A DNA stretch of 64,000 nt from Pedobacter aquae (GTDB lineage: Bacteria > Bacteroidota > Bacteroidia > Sphingobacteriales > Sphingobacteriaceae), in contig NZ_CP043329.1 in the NCBI RefSeq assembly GCF_008195825.1, forward strand, positions 682,001-746,000, read 5' to 3'. The notes beneath the pieces are model-generated. The model saw only the letters and a program-made list of their open reading frames with translations. It made no database searches and was not told the DNA's origin. Below, piece after piece: positions 25,250 through 36,092 of this stretch. Each line of letters starts with the position of its first letter. Within the stretch, counting starts at the first letter, position 1. Both the position numbers and the translations under genes were made by a program.

Positions 25250-27957
25250 CTACTTTACTTGATAACGATAAATAGAGCGTCCAAAGTTGCCATTTTTATC
25301 CATACCTTCAATCACAATTTTACGCATACCTTTATCATCACTATTAAAAAACTCGAAGCTAGCTTTCCCGTCTTTATCGGTGTTTATAAAAGGGTTCCAA
25401 TAAATGGTAGAACGTATATCTTGTGCTTGTAGGCTAGTTCTTGGGCCAGTGTATTTTGGTTGATAGAATTGTCTTTCTACCGCATAGCCTTTTGGTTTAA
25501 TGGTAACCACATTGGTTGGGGCAAACAATTCTTTAATTTGAGCCTGTGTAGCAGGTACTTTTTTAATCTCTTTCATGATGATAACTAAAACACCGCTGGT
25601 ATTGGTTCTTCTGTTGATACCAGATAAGCCATCGTTATTAAAAACCTGAACAGATTCTATCCCTTTTGCATCCAAACTATTAAGGTAAGCAATGTCTACA
25701 GGCATATCGTTTACATAAATTTCTACTGGTACTCTTATCCCTTGGTTATAAGTTCTGGTGATGAATAAATTATTATCTACGAAAGTAAGTCCGGATGAAA
25801 CTAAACAGTTGACCAATAAGCCACCACAGCCAGTGAGCTGGTCGCCGGTTGTACTTCTATCAGCCATCATATTTAATCCAGATAGCGCAGAAAAATCTAA
25901 ATGACTTTTTTTAGTTGTAGCAGTAGATTTTACAACAACTTCTCGTAACATGAGCGAGTTGTTATTTATCATTTTACTGTTTCTGAGGTAAGTATTTAAA
26001 GTGCTATCTATATTTAAAATATCATCAGCAGCGTTTACATTGGCATAAACTGCGGGGAAAGCTTCGCCATCAACTTGAATTCTTAAATCTTTAGAGTTAA
26101 GGTTGTTACGGGCATTCACAATTACCTCGGCAGAATCTTTAAAAACCATATTACTGAATTTAAATTTACCTTCAGCATCAGTTAGGGTGGTGGTAGAATA
26201 GTATTTCTCTGGAATTTGCAAAAGCAATCGGCCTTTATCTAAAGGCATACCATTACTTTTTCTGATGGTTCCGGTAATATCAATACCCTGCTCTGGTAAA
26301 AAAGTTAAGTTTGGCGCTTTATCAGCAATAATATCTTTATAGCTAAACCTTCTGTAGCCTTGGGTAAGCATCAATAAATCTAGATGAGCAAGTTTTTGAT
26401 CATCCATTTTATGGAAATAGTAATTAGGTTTTTCTATATAACCTTCTAGGTTAGAGCTTAGCAGTAAATTGCTGTAAATGGTGGTTTCGGTATCTTCATT
26501 TACAGGAACTTTGGTTTCATCTATCACGGCAACAGAAAAACTTCCCTCGGCAATTTCAGTCCCGCCGCTATTGGCAATGTTTACTTTAACTTTTTGTCGG
26601 CTATTATAAGCTTGTAAATCTGTATTTACATTGATTTTTAAATCGTCATTACGCTTTAAAAAATGATACGCTCGCTTAAAGGTTCTCCGGTTGAGGAAAT
26701 CAAGGTAACTTGTAAAATACCGGTTGGGAATTTGTCTTTAGCTATTTGGCCAGTAAAAACGGTGCTTTTTAAATTACTTTGGGCTGCATAATAAACCACA
26801 CCGGCACTTTTAGCAATGATGTAAAAAGTTTTATTTAAGTTTTTATCTACATACTTCTGGTTGGCATAAATTTTTAAAACCAAATTATCATCGATGGTTT
26901 TAAGTGCAATACGCATGCCTTCTGCTTTAACCTCTGGTAGAGGGATGGTTTTCTGGTTACCATCGGCAAAAGTAACTTTTGCCTGATATTTTTTATTTAA
27001 CTCTGGTACAAAAGTGAATACACCCATACCTAAATGCTGTGAGGTAAATTGAGCTATCTCTTTACCGCTTTCATCCAAAATAACACCTTTTGAATGGATA
27101 CCTAATCCGTCTGATTTTATCGCTTTAAAAGCAACTTGTGTAGGTATACCATCAATTAACTCTCCTCCTTCAGGAAAAAACTGAATATCATGTTCTAGCA
27201 AAGCCGTTTTTAAAGGGAAAGAAGCCTTTAAATTGGTAATGCTATTGATTTCTACTGTGGTAAAAAGTTCGCCACGGTTAATGCCAACTTTTGGCGAAGT
27301 GCTTATTTCTATGTTTACAAAGCCTTTATCATCAGTAGTTTCCCTGCCTTTGGCAACACGTTCAAAATCTGCCATAACTTCCCAGCTTACCTTTTTATTG
27401 ATGATGGGCATGCCACGGTCATCTTTAAACTGAATTCTAGAGTTTATTTTAATGGCTTTATCTGTAAAAGTGCCTTTATAAGCAATGTTGGTATTTAAGT
27501 TTTTATTGATAGCATCGCCAACAACAATGTTTTTGCTAAATAAGTAAGCTTGGTTTTGGTTGAGCATCCATTTGGTATAGGCTCTAATGCGGTAATTACC
27601 TTGCTTATAATTCAGGTAATTTAAAACTAAGCTTCCTTGGGCTACGCTATTTTTTATGGGTAATTTTAAACTTTCTACCAAAGAGTCTTTGCTATTGATG
27701 AACTCGACATGTAAAACTTTACTTAGCGGCGAAGGCACATGCTGCTCTAGGGCAACATAAGCTTTAAACCAAATGGTATCGCCAACAGCATAATAAGGTT
27801 TATCAAAATGCAGGTGTAGTTTTTCTGCCGGATAGGTTTGATAATGTTTAGCAGTTTTTTCTAAAATATCTTTTAACGGTATTTCTGTTTGCGCCAAAGC
27901 GATAGCTACTTGGCAAAAAGAGAAAAGGGAAAGCAGTACGATTTTAATTTTGTTCAT
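25250..27957 (-). pseudogene. MG2/plug-domain surface protein, frameshifted
   Basis: Two frames encode one protein of about 900 aa. The first (27957 to 26656) has a signal peptide and MG2-like beta domains (YAVGDTIWFKAYVALEQ, FFPEGGELIDGI). It stops after LSERIIF, where one added base at the A6 run 26658-26663 would continue as LKRNDDLKINVNTD into the second frame, which ends at 25250 with a TonB-plug-like part (YVNDMPVDIAYLN, GIESVQVFNNDG). Proteins of this kind occur in the Bacteroidota envelope, probably helping handle macromolecules. The break at a homopolymer may be a sequencing error. Confidence 0.8.
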
Positions 27958-28130
27958 CAGGAAAATTATAAGCTAAAACAAAGGTTAAATATAAAGATAG
28001 CAGCTATTAAAACAGGATGTTTTAACATTTTTTACATTACTATTTATTTCTGAACAATTTTGAAACGATTTTGTAGTTTATGAGAGAGCTTAATTTTTAA
28101 ATAATAAAACCAGTTTTAAACCGGCATGAA

Positions 28131-28565
28131 ATGATGAGGAAAAGTTTATTCGTATTTACACTATTGGTAGCAAGTTTAAGCAGCTTTGCCCAAAATGCTG
28201 ATGCAATTATAGGGAAATGGTTAAATAAGGATAAAAATGCGCATATCCAGATTTTTAAGAAAGGAAATACCTATCTTGGTAAGATAGCTTGGTTAAAAGA
28301 GCCTTTAAATGAGGCTAATAAACCAAAAGTAGATGTTCAAAATCCGGATGTAAATTTAAGAACAAGGCCAATTCTGAATTTAGAAATTTTACAAAATTTT
28401 AAATTTAATAATGGTATTTGGGAAAATGGTACAATTTATGATCCTAGATATGGGAAGACATATAGTTGCAAAATTTCTTTAGAAGGAAATGATAAGCTCA
28501 ATGTTAGAGGTTTTATAGGTGTCTCTTTGATAGGAAGAACAGATACCTGGACCCGAGTAAAGTAA
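28131..28565 (+). CDS. DUF2147 family secreted protein
   Basis: This 144-aa protein has a signal peptide (MMRKSLFVFTLLVASLSSFAQ) and a DUF2147 domain (IIGKWLNKDKNAHIQIFKKG, YDPRYGKTYSCKISL, LNVRGFIGVSLIGRTDTW), a lipocalin-like small barrel family of unknown function found in the periplasm. Length is typical. It stands alone, followed by a terminator. Confidence 0.88.
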   Translation: MMRKSLFVFTLLVASLSSFAQNADAIIGKWLNKDKNAHIQIFKKGNTYLGKIAWLKEPLNEANKPKVDVQNPDVNLRTRPILNLEILQNFKFNNGIWENGTIYDPRYGKTYSCKISLEGNDKLNVRGFIGVSLIGRTDTWTRVK

Positions 28566-28593
28566 ACTCCCTACATTTTAAAATACAGTTATG

Positions 28594-28626
28594 ATGCCTC
28601 ATTCCTTCGGGTTTGGGGCATTTTTT
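28594..28626 (+). terminator. Terminator after the DUF2147 gene
   Basis: TGCCTCA pairs with TGGGGCA (one G-T pair) around a TTCCTTCGGG-containing loop and is followed by TTTTTT. The remaining 255 bp to the next gene at 28882 are AT-rich and hold nothing else I can name. Confidence 0.7.
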
Positions 28627-28881
28627 ATAACATCATTTTTACACAGGTATAGTAATTGTCTTGTATAACCTTAGTAACGATATTCTTATAGTAAATATGC
28701 TGGTACAAAGGTGTAATAAGCTGTTTAGTGTACAATTAAGGGATATAAATAATTATTGAAATGGGTATAATTGTAGAGAATATTTCTGAGTGAGGAAATA
28801 ATTACTCGTTTATTAAAAAATAATAAGTCTGTTTAAGATTTAATTACGTATAAAGTTTTACACATAATCATATTTGCGAAG

Positions 28882-29247
28882 ATGGCTAAGATTTTAATTA
28901 TAGAAGACGAAGAGCTCATGTTAAAAGCATTAGAGTTTAGATTAAAGAAAGATGAGCATGAAGTTGTGGTAGCTAAAGATGGTAGAGAAGCTTTGCAGAA
29001 AATTCAATCGGATACATATGATTTGATTATTACTGATATTATGCTACCATTTGTTAGTGGTTTAGAAATTATAGGTAAGGTTAAACAAACGCCTCATTTG
29101 GCTCATGTACCCATGATTGTTTTATCTGCTGTAGGTTTAGAAAATGTTATTCTAGAAGCTTTTGATTTAGGTGTAGATGATTTTATAACGAAGCCTTTCA
29201 ATTTAACAGAGCTTACTATAAGAGTTAAAAAGCTACTTAAAAAATAG
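28882..29247 (+). CDS. Stand-alone response regulator receiver protein
   Basis: This 121-aa protein is a single CheY-like receiver domain: acidic pair IIEDEE at 6-11, phospho-acceptor Asp in LIITDIMLP near residue 52, Ser in IVLSAVG and Lys in FITKPFN near 104. There is no output domain, so it should act by protein contact. It is the first gene in a run (REC, HEAT protein, glycosyltransferase, LtaS-like, GDPD) and is 2 bp from the next, so it may control polysaccharide synthesis. Confidence 0.9.
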   Translation: MAKILIIEDEELMLKALEFRLKKDEHEVVVAKDGREALQKIQSDTYDLIITDIMLPFVSGLEIIGKVKQTPHLAHVPMIVLSAVGLENVILEAFDLGVDDFITKPFNLTELTIRVKKLLKK

Positions 29248-29249
29248 GC

Positions 29250-30391
29250 ATGTTTATCATTCTTTCTACAGGCGCTTATTTAGAAAATCTGTTTTTTCAC
29301 AGGTTACCATTTTTTCCAGAAAATATCAGGATATCTTTGTTTATTATCATGTTTTGCCTGATAGCTACTGTAGAAATTTACTTATATGTTTTTCTTAAAA
29401 AGGCTAAAATGAAGAGAGAGAAATATCTTCAGGCTAAATGGAAAGAAAAAATAAGTAATATGCTAAGTAACATTATTATTTATGGCGATGAAGATGATGG
29501 TTTAGAAAAAGTTGTTGATCATTTTCTTCCACGTTTTAAAAAGCTACCCTTAAATAATAAAAGGGTAAGAGAAATATTGATAGACGAAATTAGGGTCTAC
29601 CATGCCAATTTCACAGGCTTTACTGCCGATGTTTTGAAAGAGCTTTTTGTAAGGCTAAAACTTTATCAATACACCTTAAAAAACTAAAAAGTAGGCTTTG
29701 GGAAGTACAAGTAGAAGGTATTAGAGAAGTAGCGCAATTTTGGCTTTATGATTATGATAGTTTGGTTTTTGCCTTAACAGATCATGAACATGAAATTGTG
29801 CGTATGGAAGCTCAAACGGCATATGTACGGCTAAATAAAGAATATCCTTTTAAATTTTTAGACCATATGCGAGGAAGAATTTTACCCTGGCATCAACTGA
29901 TTCTTTTTGAAATTATAACCAAAGCTCAGCATGTTAAAATACCATCTTTTTCTACATGGTTAAGCTCTGCTAACGATTCTATCATTGTTTTTTGTTTGAA
30001 ATTGATAAGTCATTACCAACAATTAGATGCCATAGGAGAATTAATTCGCTTGCTCAAACATCCTAGCGAAGAAATTAGAAAAATGTCTGTTATGGTGATA
30101 GGGAAGCTAGAGGCCGAGTTTGTGGAAGAAGAATTATTGCATATCTATCATCAGGAAACTTTAAAAGTAAAGGTGGAGATTCTTACATCAATTGGTAGAA
30201 TATCCTCAGGAAACTATTTCGATTTTTTAAAGGGCTGCTTAGATGCAGATTTTTTTGAAATAAGAATGGCCGCTATGAAAGCCATATTAGGGCATGGTAG
30301 AAAAGGTAAATTGATGCTTGAGGAATTGCAAGAAAGGGTTTCTCACCAAAATAGGGAAATCATAACCCATGTTTTAGATACAAGAATATAA
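29250..30391 (+). pseudogene. Membrane-anchored HEAT-repeat protein, frameshifted
   Basis: A first frame (to 29687) encodes an N-terminal membrane segment (ISLFIIMFCLIATVEIYLYV) and a soluble part ending YTLKN. The frame that follows, open from about 29676 and ending at 30391, carries helical HEAT-like repeats (FALTDHEHEIVRMEAQTAYV, LIRLLKHPSEEIRKMSVMV). One extra A in the A6 run near 29680 would give one protein of about 380 aa (YTLKKLKSRLWEVQ). It lies between a receiver protein and a glycosyltransferase and is probably a scaffold for polysaccharide synthesis. Confidence 0.78.
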
Positions 30392-30400
30392 TTATTATAA

Positions 30401-31888
30401 ATGGACGCAGGTTTTTATTTTTTTGAGCAGATCTTCAACAGTGCGATATTTTATTTCGCTTTGGTGGTGATGAGCTCATACATTTTTCTTTGCTTTTTTT
30501 CTGCATTGGAAATGAAAGCCTATATGCGTAAAAATAGTTTTATAGATTATCGCGAAATTCTAGTTTCGCCATACGCTCCTTCGGTTTCTATTTTAGCGCC
30601 TGCTTATAACGAAGAAGCTACCATTGTTGATAATGTAAAATCTATCATGTCTTTGCATTATGGCAATTTCGAAATTATCATCATTAATGACGGTAGTAAA
30701 GATAATTCTCTACAAAAGCTGATAGATGCCTACCAACTAGAAAAGGTTAATTTTTGCGTTAATGAGCAGATAAATCATAAGCCTATACGTGGTATTTATA
30801 AATCTAGAAATTCATCCTATTCTAAATTGATTGTTATTGATAAAGAAAATGGTGGTAAATCAGATGCTTTAAATGCCGGAATAAATGTTTCTTCTAAAGA
30901 TTTATTGTTATGTATTGATGTTGATTGTATTGTAGAACAAGATGCTTTATTAAAATTAGTAAAACCCTACCTGGAAGAAAAGAAAAGGGTTATTGCTACG
31001 GGAGGTGTGGTACGTATAGCCAATTCTTGCGAGGTAGAAGATGGACGCTTAGTTAAGGTTCACATGCCTAAAAATATCATTTCTAGGTTTCAGGTGCTTG
31101 AGTATATCCGAGCATTTTTAATGGGCAGGATGGCTTGGAGCCGTTTAAATGGCTTATTGATTATTTCAGGCGCTATGGGTTTATTTGATAAGGAAATTGT
31201 TATCAAATCTGGTGGTTATAGTCATGAAACAGTAGGAGAAGATATGGAGTTGGTAGTGCGTATGCGTAGGTATATGCATGATCATAATCTTAAATACCAG
31301 GTTGTTTATATCCCAGATCCTTTATGCTGGACAGAAAGTCCTATAGATTTTAAGGTTCTTGGTAGACAAAGAAATAGGTGGACAAGAGGTACTATAGAAA
31401 CTTTATGGACACATCGTGATTTGTTCTTTAACCCAAAATATAGCATACTAGGCTTGTTAAGTTACCCTTACTGGTTGTTTTTTGAGTGGTTAGCCCCAAT
31501 TTTAGAAGGTATAGGTATCATTTCATTTATATTATTGGCTTCTTTAGGTAAAATAAATTGGGAGTTCTCCGGTATATTGTTTTTTATGGTATACTCTTTT
31601 TCTATTTTATTATCTACCATAGCTGTACTTTTTGAAGAGCGTTCTTATCACCAGTATACCTCTGGAAAAGATGTTCTTAAATTATTGTTACTGGCTTTTA
31701 TAGAGCCCATAGTTTACCATCCTTTAACCATATATTGGTCTGTAAGAGGTAATATTGATAAGTTTACAGGAAAGAAAACTTGGGGAACGATGACTAGGGC
31801 TGGTTTTGCAGGTAATCAAAAAAATAAGGTGGAGCCCACTACTGTAGCAGTAAGCCCTGTTATCATTAAAGAAGAACAAAGCGTTTAA
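30401..31888 (+). CDS. Family 2 processive glycosyltransferase
   Basis: This 495-aa membrane enzyme resembles polysaccharide synthases of the cellulose synthase/PgaC type. It has an N-terminal membrane segment, the donor-binding SILAPAYNEE (residues 63-72) and INDGSKDNS, the DVDC metal-binding acidic motif near 173, a GED near 283, and the acceptor/processivity QRNRW near 325, followed by several C-terminal membrane segments. It probably polymerises and exports an exopolysaccharide. It is 9 bp downstream of the HEAT protein and 12 bp upstream of the LtaS-like gene. Confidence 0.9.
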   Translation: MDAGFYFFEQIFNSAIFYFALVVMSSYIFLCFFSALEMKAYMRKNSFIDYREILVSPYAPSVSILAPAYNEEATIVDNVKSIMSLHYGNFEIIIINDGSKDNSLQKLIDAYQLEKVNFCVNEQINHKPIRGIYKSRNSSYSKLIVIDKENGGKSDALNAGINVSSKDLLLCIDVDCIVEQDALLKLVKPYLEEKKRVIATGGVVRIANSCEVEDGRLVKVHMPKNIISRFQVLEYIRAFLMGRMAWSRLNGLLIISGAMGLFDKEIVIKSGGYSHETVGEDMELVVRMRRYMHDHNLKYQVVYIPDPLCWTESPIDFKVLGRQRNRWTRGTIETLWTHRDLFFNPKYSILGLLSYPYWLFFEWLAPILEGIGIISFILLASLGKINWEFSGILFFMVYSFSILLSTIAVLFEERSYHQYTSGKDVLKLLLLAFIEPIVYHPLTIYWSVRGNIDKFTGKKTWGTMTRAGFAGNQKNKVEPTTVAVSPVIIKEEQSV

Positions 31889-31900
31889 CCAATTTTTAAT

Positions 31901-33958
31901 ATGATTAAAGATCCATATAATTTTGATGAAGAAAATCTACTAATTAAAAAAACTAAAAGGGCTATATTACAATTTGCTCATGCTTCTTTGGCCTTCTTTA
32001 TCATTATTTTATTGTTAAGATTGGTAGAAGTTGCTGTCATGATAAAGAGCTATCAAAATCCGGCAAATTGGTTACAGGTATCTGTTTATGCTTTATTATT
32101 AGATATTTTATTGTTTCTTAAGATTAGTTTTTTCTTCTTTATCATTTACCTGCTTACCGTTCAAATTGTAATTGGTGATAGGCGTACTCAGGTGTATGTT
32201 TATGCAGGTTTAAGTAGTGTAGGGCTTATTGTAGCCTTACTTTTAACCAAATATTACCATACAACTTTACTGCCTCTTGGCGATGATATTTATGGCTACT
32301 CTTTTGCGGAAATTCAGCAAACAGCTTTAGCCGGAGCCTCTGTAGATATCTTCTCTATCTTGTTTTTTTTAATCTTATTGGCGCTGCTCTGGATTCTAGT
32401 AATTTTCATCAGTAAACTAATTTTTATTCCGTTTAAAGTAGCCCTTGGGTTTATAGGCGTTTCATTTCTTGCTATTTTATCTGGTATCAGCTTTCTTCCC
32501 GAGTCTAAGAAGTTTAAATCTGATTATGATTTTAATTTAGCGGTTAACAAAACAGGTTTTTTCTTCCAGAAATCTTATGATTACTTTACCAGAAACGAAC
32601 CCGAGGTTGATATCTATGCAGAAAATTACATTGAAGATTCGGCTCAAGGTAATAATAACGATGGTATAAATTCTTTTAAATATGTAGATGCTAAGTATCC
32701 ATTTTTAAGAGAAAATGATACTAAAGATGTTTTAGGTAATTTCTTTGACAGATTTGACGCTCCTCCAAATATCATTTACATACAAGTAGAAGGCTTAGGT
32801 AGGGCTTTTAGCGGAGAAAGCTCTTATCTAGGTAGTTTTACACCTTTTCTAGATAGTTTAGCGCAAAAGAGTTTATACTTCGAAAATTTTCTTGCCGCCC
32901 AAGGCAGAACTTTTGCGTCTCTACCATCGGTATTAGGTTCTTTACCTTTTGCAGAACATGGTTTTGCCGATTTAGGTAATAAAATGCCTAACCATTTAAA
33001 TCTGATTAATATCCTAAAAGCTAATAATTATCATACACGTTTTTTATCTGGTTTTGATTTAGCTTTTGATAATGAAGGACTTTACCTTTTGAAAAGCAAG
33101 ATAGATGAAACAGTTTCTATCTCTAATTTTGGCTCTGGTTACAAGCAAATGCCAGCTAATAGTGGAGGCTTTACTTGGGGTTATGGCGATATGGATTTAA
33201 TGCTGAAAAGCGCTCTTTATTTAAGTAAAGCTCCTACAAAACCTGGTTTAACTATCATACAAACGGTAAGTATGCATACGCCTTACCAAGTTCTTAACCA
33301 GCCGCAGTATGTGAAAAAGTTTGAGCAGCAACTTACAGCCTTAGGTGTTACAGAAGAGAAGAAAGAGGATTATAGAAAGTATAAGAATATTTATGCTACC
33401 ATATTGTATAGCGATGATGCCATTAAAGCATTCATCAATAGTTATGCTAAAAATCCGGCTTTTAACAATACTATTTTTATCATTTCTGGTGATCATCGTT
33501 TACCGGAGATTCCTATAGCAACCAAAATAGACCGTTACCATGTACCATTAATTATTTATTCGCCTAAACTAAAGCGTACCGCTCGTATCAAGTCTATATC
33601 TAGTCATTTAGATATAACGCCATCTATTTTAGCTTTTTTAAATGTCAATTATAATTTAAAAGTACCCAAGCTAGTGAATTTTATAGGTTCTGGTTTAGAT
33701 ACGGTTAGGGCATTTAGAAGCGTACATAAATATCCACTCATGCAAACAAAGAATGAGCTTAATGATTTTGTTTATGGTAAGTTTTTTCTCAATCAAAATA
33801 CTTTATTTGCTATAGATGATAAAATGGGCGTAGAACCAGTAGAGAATGAGCAGATAAAAATGCAACTAGTTAGCGAGTTGAAGCAATATAAAACTAGAAA
33901 TAATTTAGTTTCTAAGGTAAATAGGTTGATGCCAGATTCTATTTATTTACAGTTTTAA
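31901..33958 (+). CDS. LTA synthase-like phosphoglycerol transferase
   Basis: This 685-aa protein has about five N-terminal membrane segments and a periplasmic sulfatase-fold domain of the LtaS/OpgB type. Candidate catalytic residues are E297 (VEGLGR), nucleophile T337 (GRTFASLPS) and D-H near 530 (ISGDHR). LtaS-type enzymes transfer glycerol phosphate from phosphatidylglycerol. Gram-negative cells do not make lipoteichoic acid, so here it may decorate a glycan. It lies between a glycan synthase and a glycerophosphodiesterase, which supports a role in making or modifying a phosphoglycerol-containing envelope polymer. Confidence 0.88.
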   Translation: MIKDPYNFDEENLLIKKTKRAILQFAHASLAFFIIILLLRLVEVAVMIKSYQNPANWLQVSVYALLLDILLFLKISFFFFIIYLLTVQIVIGDRRTQVYVYAGLSSVGLIVALLLTKYYHTTLLPLGDDIYGYSFAEIQQTALAGASVDIFSILFFLILLALLWILVIFISKLIFIPFKVALGFIGVSFLAILSGISFLPESKKFKSDYDFNLAVNKTGFFFQKSYDYFTRNEPEVDIYAENYIEDSAQGNNNDGINSFKYVDAKYPFLRENDTKDVLGNFFDRFDAPPNIIYIQVEGLGRAFSGESSYLGSFTPFLDSLAQKSLYFENFLAAQGRTFASLPSVLGSLPFAEHGFADLGNKMPNHLNLINILKANNYHTRFLSGFDLAFDNEGLYLLKSKIDETVSISNFGSGYKQMPANSGGFTWGYGDMDLMLKSALYLSKAPTKPGLTIIQTVSMHTPYQVLNQPQYVKKFEQQLTALGVTEEKKEDYRKYKNIYATILYSDDAIKAFINSYAKNPAFNNTIFIISGDHRLPEIPIATKIDRYHVPLIIYSPKLKRTARIKSISSHLDITPSILAFLNVNYNLKVPKLVNFIGSGLDTVRAFRSVHKYPLMQTKNELNDFVYGKFFLNQNTLFAIDDKMGVEPVENEQIKMQLVSELKQYKTRNNLVSKVNRLMPDSIYLQF

Positions 33959-34031
33959 ATAGATTTAATAATTAAAACAAATAAATATTTTTAAACGTAT
34001 AATAGAATATTTCACCATTAACAATTAATAA

Positions 34032-34922
34032 ATGAAGATTATGTATAGAGATTTTCTTAGACATGCATTTTTTCTTCTTTTAATCTTACAGGTTTCGCTT
34101 TATGGGTGTAGAAAAATTATACCAGAAGCAGAAACTGATGTTTTATTTCTAGGGCACAAAGGTGCTGGAAGTAATAATTTTAATGATGTAAATATGGAAA
34201 ATACCCTTAATGCAGTAAAGGAAGGGGTTACCAATTTAGATGGTGTTGAAATTGATTTACAGATGAGTAAAGATGGCACCATTTGGGTAAACCATAATTT
34301 TAGTGTTAATGATTTTAATTGTATCACTAATTTACCTGAAGCTTATATTCCTATATTAACAGATGCTGAAATAGAACAAATTGCTGTTTGCCATAAGGGT
34401 AAAAGAGACAGATTATATAAATTATCAGAAATTATTGATTATTGGAATACCACACTAGATGGTTTTTATATTTCTCTGGAAGTTAAGATATTTTATGACC
34501 CAATATTTAATCAGCTAGGAGGGGTAGATGCTTATTTAACCAGGATGGCGCAATCTATGGTTGCTACTTTAGCTAATGCTAATCATACCAATAAATTATT
34601 AATAGAAGTAAATAGTAAAGCTTTTATTGATATCATCAACGCTAATGAGAAGACTAAGGATATCAAATGTTTATTAATAAGGTCTGGAACACTTGAAAGA
34701 AGAATTCAAATAGCTCAGCAAGATGGTTATGATGGTTTAAGCTTAAATTATGATGATGAAGAATTAACTAAAGAAACGGTTAGAGCTGCAAAAAATTTAG
34801 GTTTATTTATCAATTTATACACACCTTATTATAAGTCTGAGATTGTAAGAGCTTTTGAAATGGAGCCTCATTCTATACAAACAGATAATATGGATGCTAA
34901 GCGCTATCTTAATGTGAAGTAG
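34032..34922 (+). CDS. Glycerophosphodiester phosphodiesterase lipoprotein
   Basis: This 296-aa protein has a lipoprotein signal (LLLILQVSLYGCRK) and a GDPD TIM barrel: GHKGAG for the first catalytic His, MENT, GVEIDLQMSKDG for metal binding, and VNHN for the second His. Such enzymes split glycerophosphodiesters. Its place after the LtaS-like gene suggests it trims or recycles the phosphoglycerol groups added by that enzyme; this is inference. The 3' end overlaps the convergent gene by 14 bp. Confidence 0.87.
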   Translation: MKIMYRDFLRHAFFLLLILQVSLYGCRKIIPEAETDVLFLGHKGAGSNNFNDVNMENTLNAVKEGVTNLDGVEIDLQMSKDGTIWVNHNFSVNDFNCITNLPEAYIPILTDAEIEQIAVCHKGKRDRLYKLSEIIDYWNTTLDGFYISLEVKIFYDPIFNQLGGVDAYLTRMAQSMVATLANANHTNKLLIEVNSKAFIDIINANEKTKDIKCLLIRSGTLERRIQIAQQDGYDGLSLNYDDEELTKETVRAAKNLGLFINLYTPYYKSEIVRAFEMEPHSIQTDNMDAKRYLNVK

Positions 34923-36090
34923 TTTTAGCTTTTAATTCTTGCTCATATCCGCTCACAATAGTATTAATCAGTGGATAGTAATATTCCCAAAAAAAGCTCA
35001 CTCTTTCAGAAGCAATACTTCTATCGTAAAAGAATTTTCTAAAGAAATGTATTCCTTTAAAGCTAGAGGCATTTAATGCGATAGGATTATCGGCAAAGTC
35101 ACCAGCAAAATAAAAGAATTTATAATCATCACGATAATGTTCTATAACTGCAGGAAATTGCGGTGGGATACCGTTATCTTCTAAAATCTTTCTTCCTTTA
35201 TCATTTACTTTTAAATCATAAAAAGAGATGATATGATTTTCTCTAGAGGTTTGTACGATATCAAACCAAAAAGGATATTTCATGCTTAATGGAATATTGT
35301 ATTTTTCTCTATCTTCTTTAGCAGTGAGAATATACGGTACCTCAGAATCTAGGTGTTCAATATTTTCAAGGATTAAAATTTTATCATCTTCATTAACAAA
35401 AGCAATCCCTGATTTATCAAATGGCCATTGAAAATTATTTTGAACCAGATAATTGTTGATTAGCCATCTAGGTAATTCTTTATTTTTATTAGTGTCTAAA
35501 GAATCAAAATACCTGCCCACCCAGCCAGTCCATTTCATTTTAAATTCTTTCTCAAAGTCTTCCCTTATTGGTTTAGGGGTTGGTGTACCTATACAATTAA
35601 ATTCAGTTATGATTAGCTTATTTTTGGCTTTCATCTTCTTTAAAAATGTCAAATCGGGAACAGACATTCCGCCATAAATTAGTTTGGATCTTTCTGTACT
35701 TTCTGTTAATTCTAACCATTCTTTTAAATAAATTCCATAAGTATCTGTAATGTAGGTTAAGTCACTATCATCAGCTAATTGCTCTAATTGCTTTTCGTCA
35801 AACCTTTCTAATCCTTTTAGGGTGTATTCTTGATTAGGCTTTGGGAAAAATCCAAAGTAATCATTTCCAACATTATATAGTTTTTCTGATGTTTTAGAAT
35901 ACTTATTATACCTTAAAAACCAAGTTAAAGAGGCATGCTCTTGTCCTTTTTTATTTAAAACAGTTTTATCAACAATAGCAATTACCAGTTTTGTTTTAGG
36001 CCATAAAACCCAGACTAAATACATCCATAAGGGTAAGAATATAACCGCGAAAAACAATATCGAATTAAGTTTAAACTTCTTGTTCTTCAT
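34909..36090 (-). CDS. Hypothetical membrane-anchored periplasmic protein
   Basis: This 393-aa protein has one N-terminal membrane anchor (LNSILFFAVIFLPLWMYLVWVL) and a large soluble domain, probably periplasmic. I do not recognise a family. The central part alternates hydrophobic strands with loops (LVIAIVDKTVL, LIYGGMSVPDL, NKLIITEFNCIGTP), like a Rossmann or TIM-type enzyme fold. It lies 2 bp downstream of the YaiO-type gene, so the two form an operon convergent with the glycosyltransferase operon and likely share its glycan pathway. Confidence 0.6.
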   Translation of the reverse strand: MKNKKFKLNSILFFAVIFLPLWMYLVWVLWPKTKLVIAIVDKTVLNKKGQEHASLTWFLRYNKYSKTSEKLYNVGNDYFGFFPKPNQEYTLKGLERFDEKQLEQLADDSDLTYITDTYGIYLKEWLELTESTERSKLIYGGMSVPDLTFLKKMKAKNKLIITEFNCIGTPTPKPIREDFEKEFKMKWTGWVGRYFDSLDTNKNKELPRWLINNYLVQNNFQWPFDKSGIAFVNEDDKILILENIEHLDSEVPYILTAKEDREKYNIPLSMKYPFWFDIVQTSRENHIISFYDLKVNDKGRKILEDNGIPPQFPAVIEHYRDDYKFFYFAGDFADNPIALNASSFKGIHFFRKFFYDRSIASERVSFFWEYYYPLINTIVSGYEQELKAKTTSH

Positions 36091-36092
36091 CC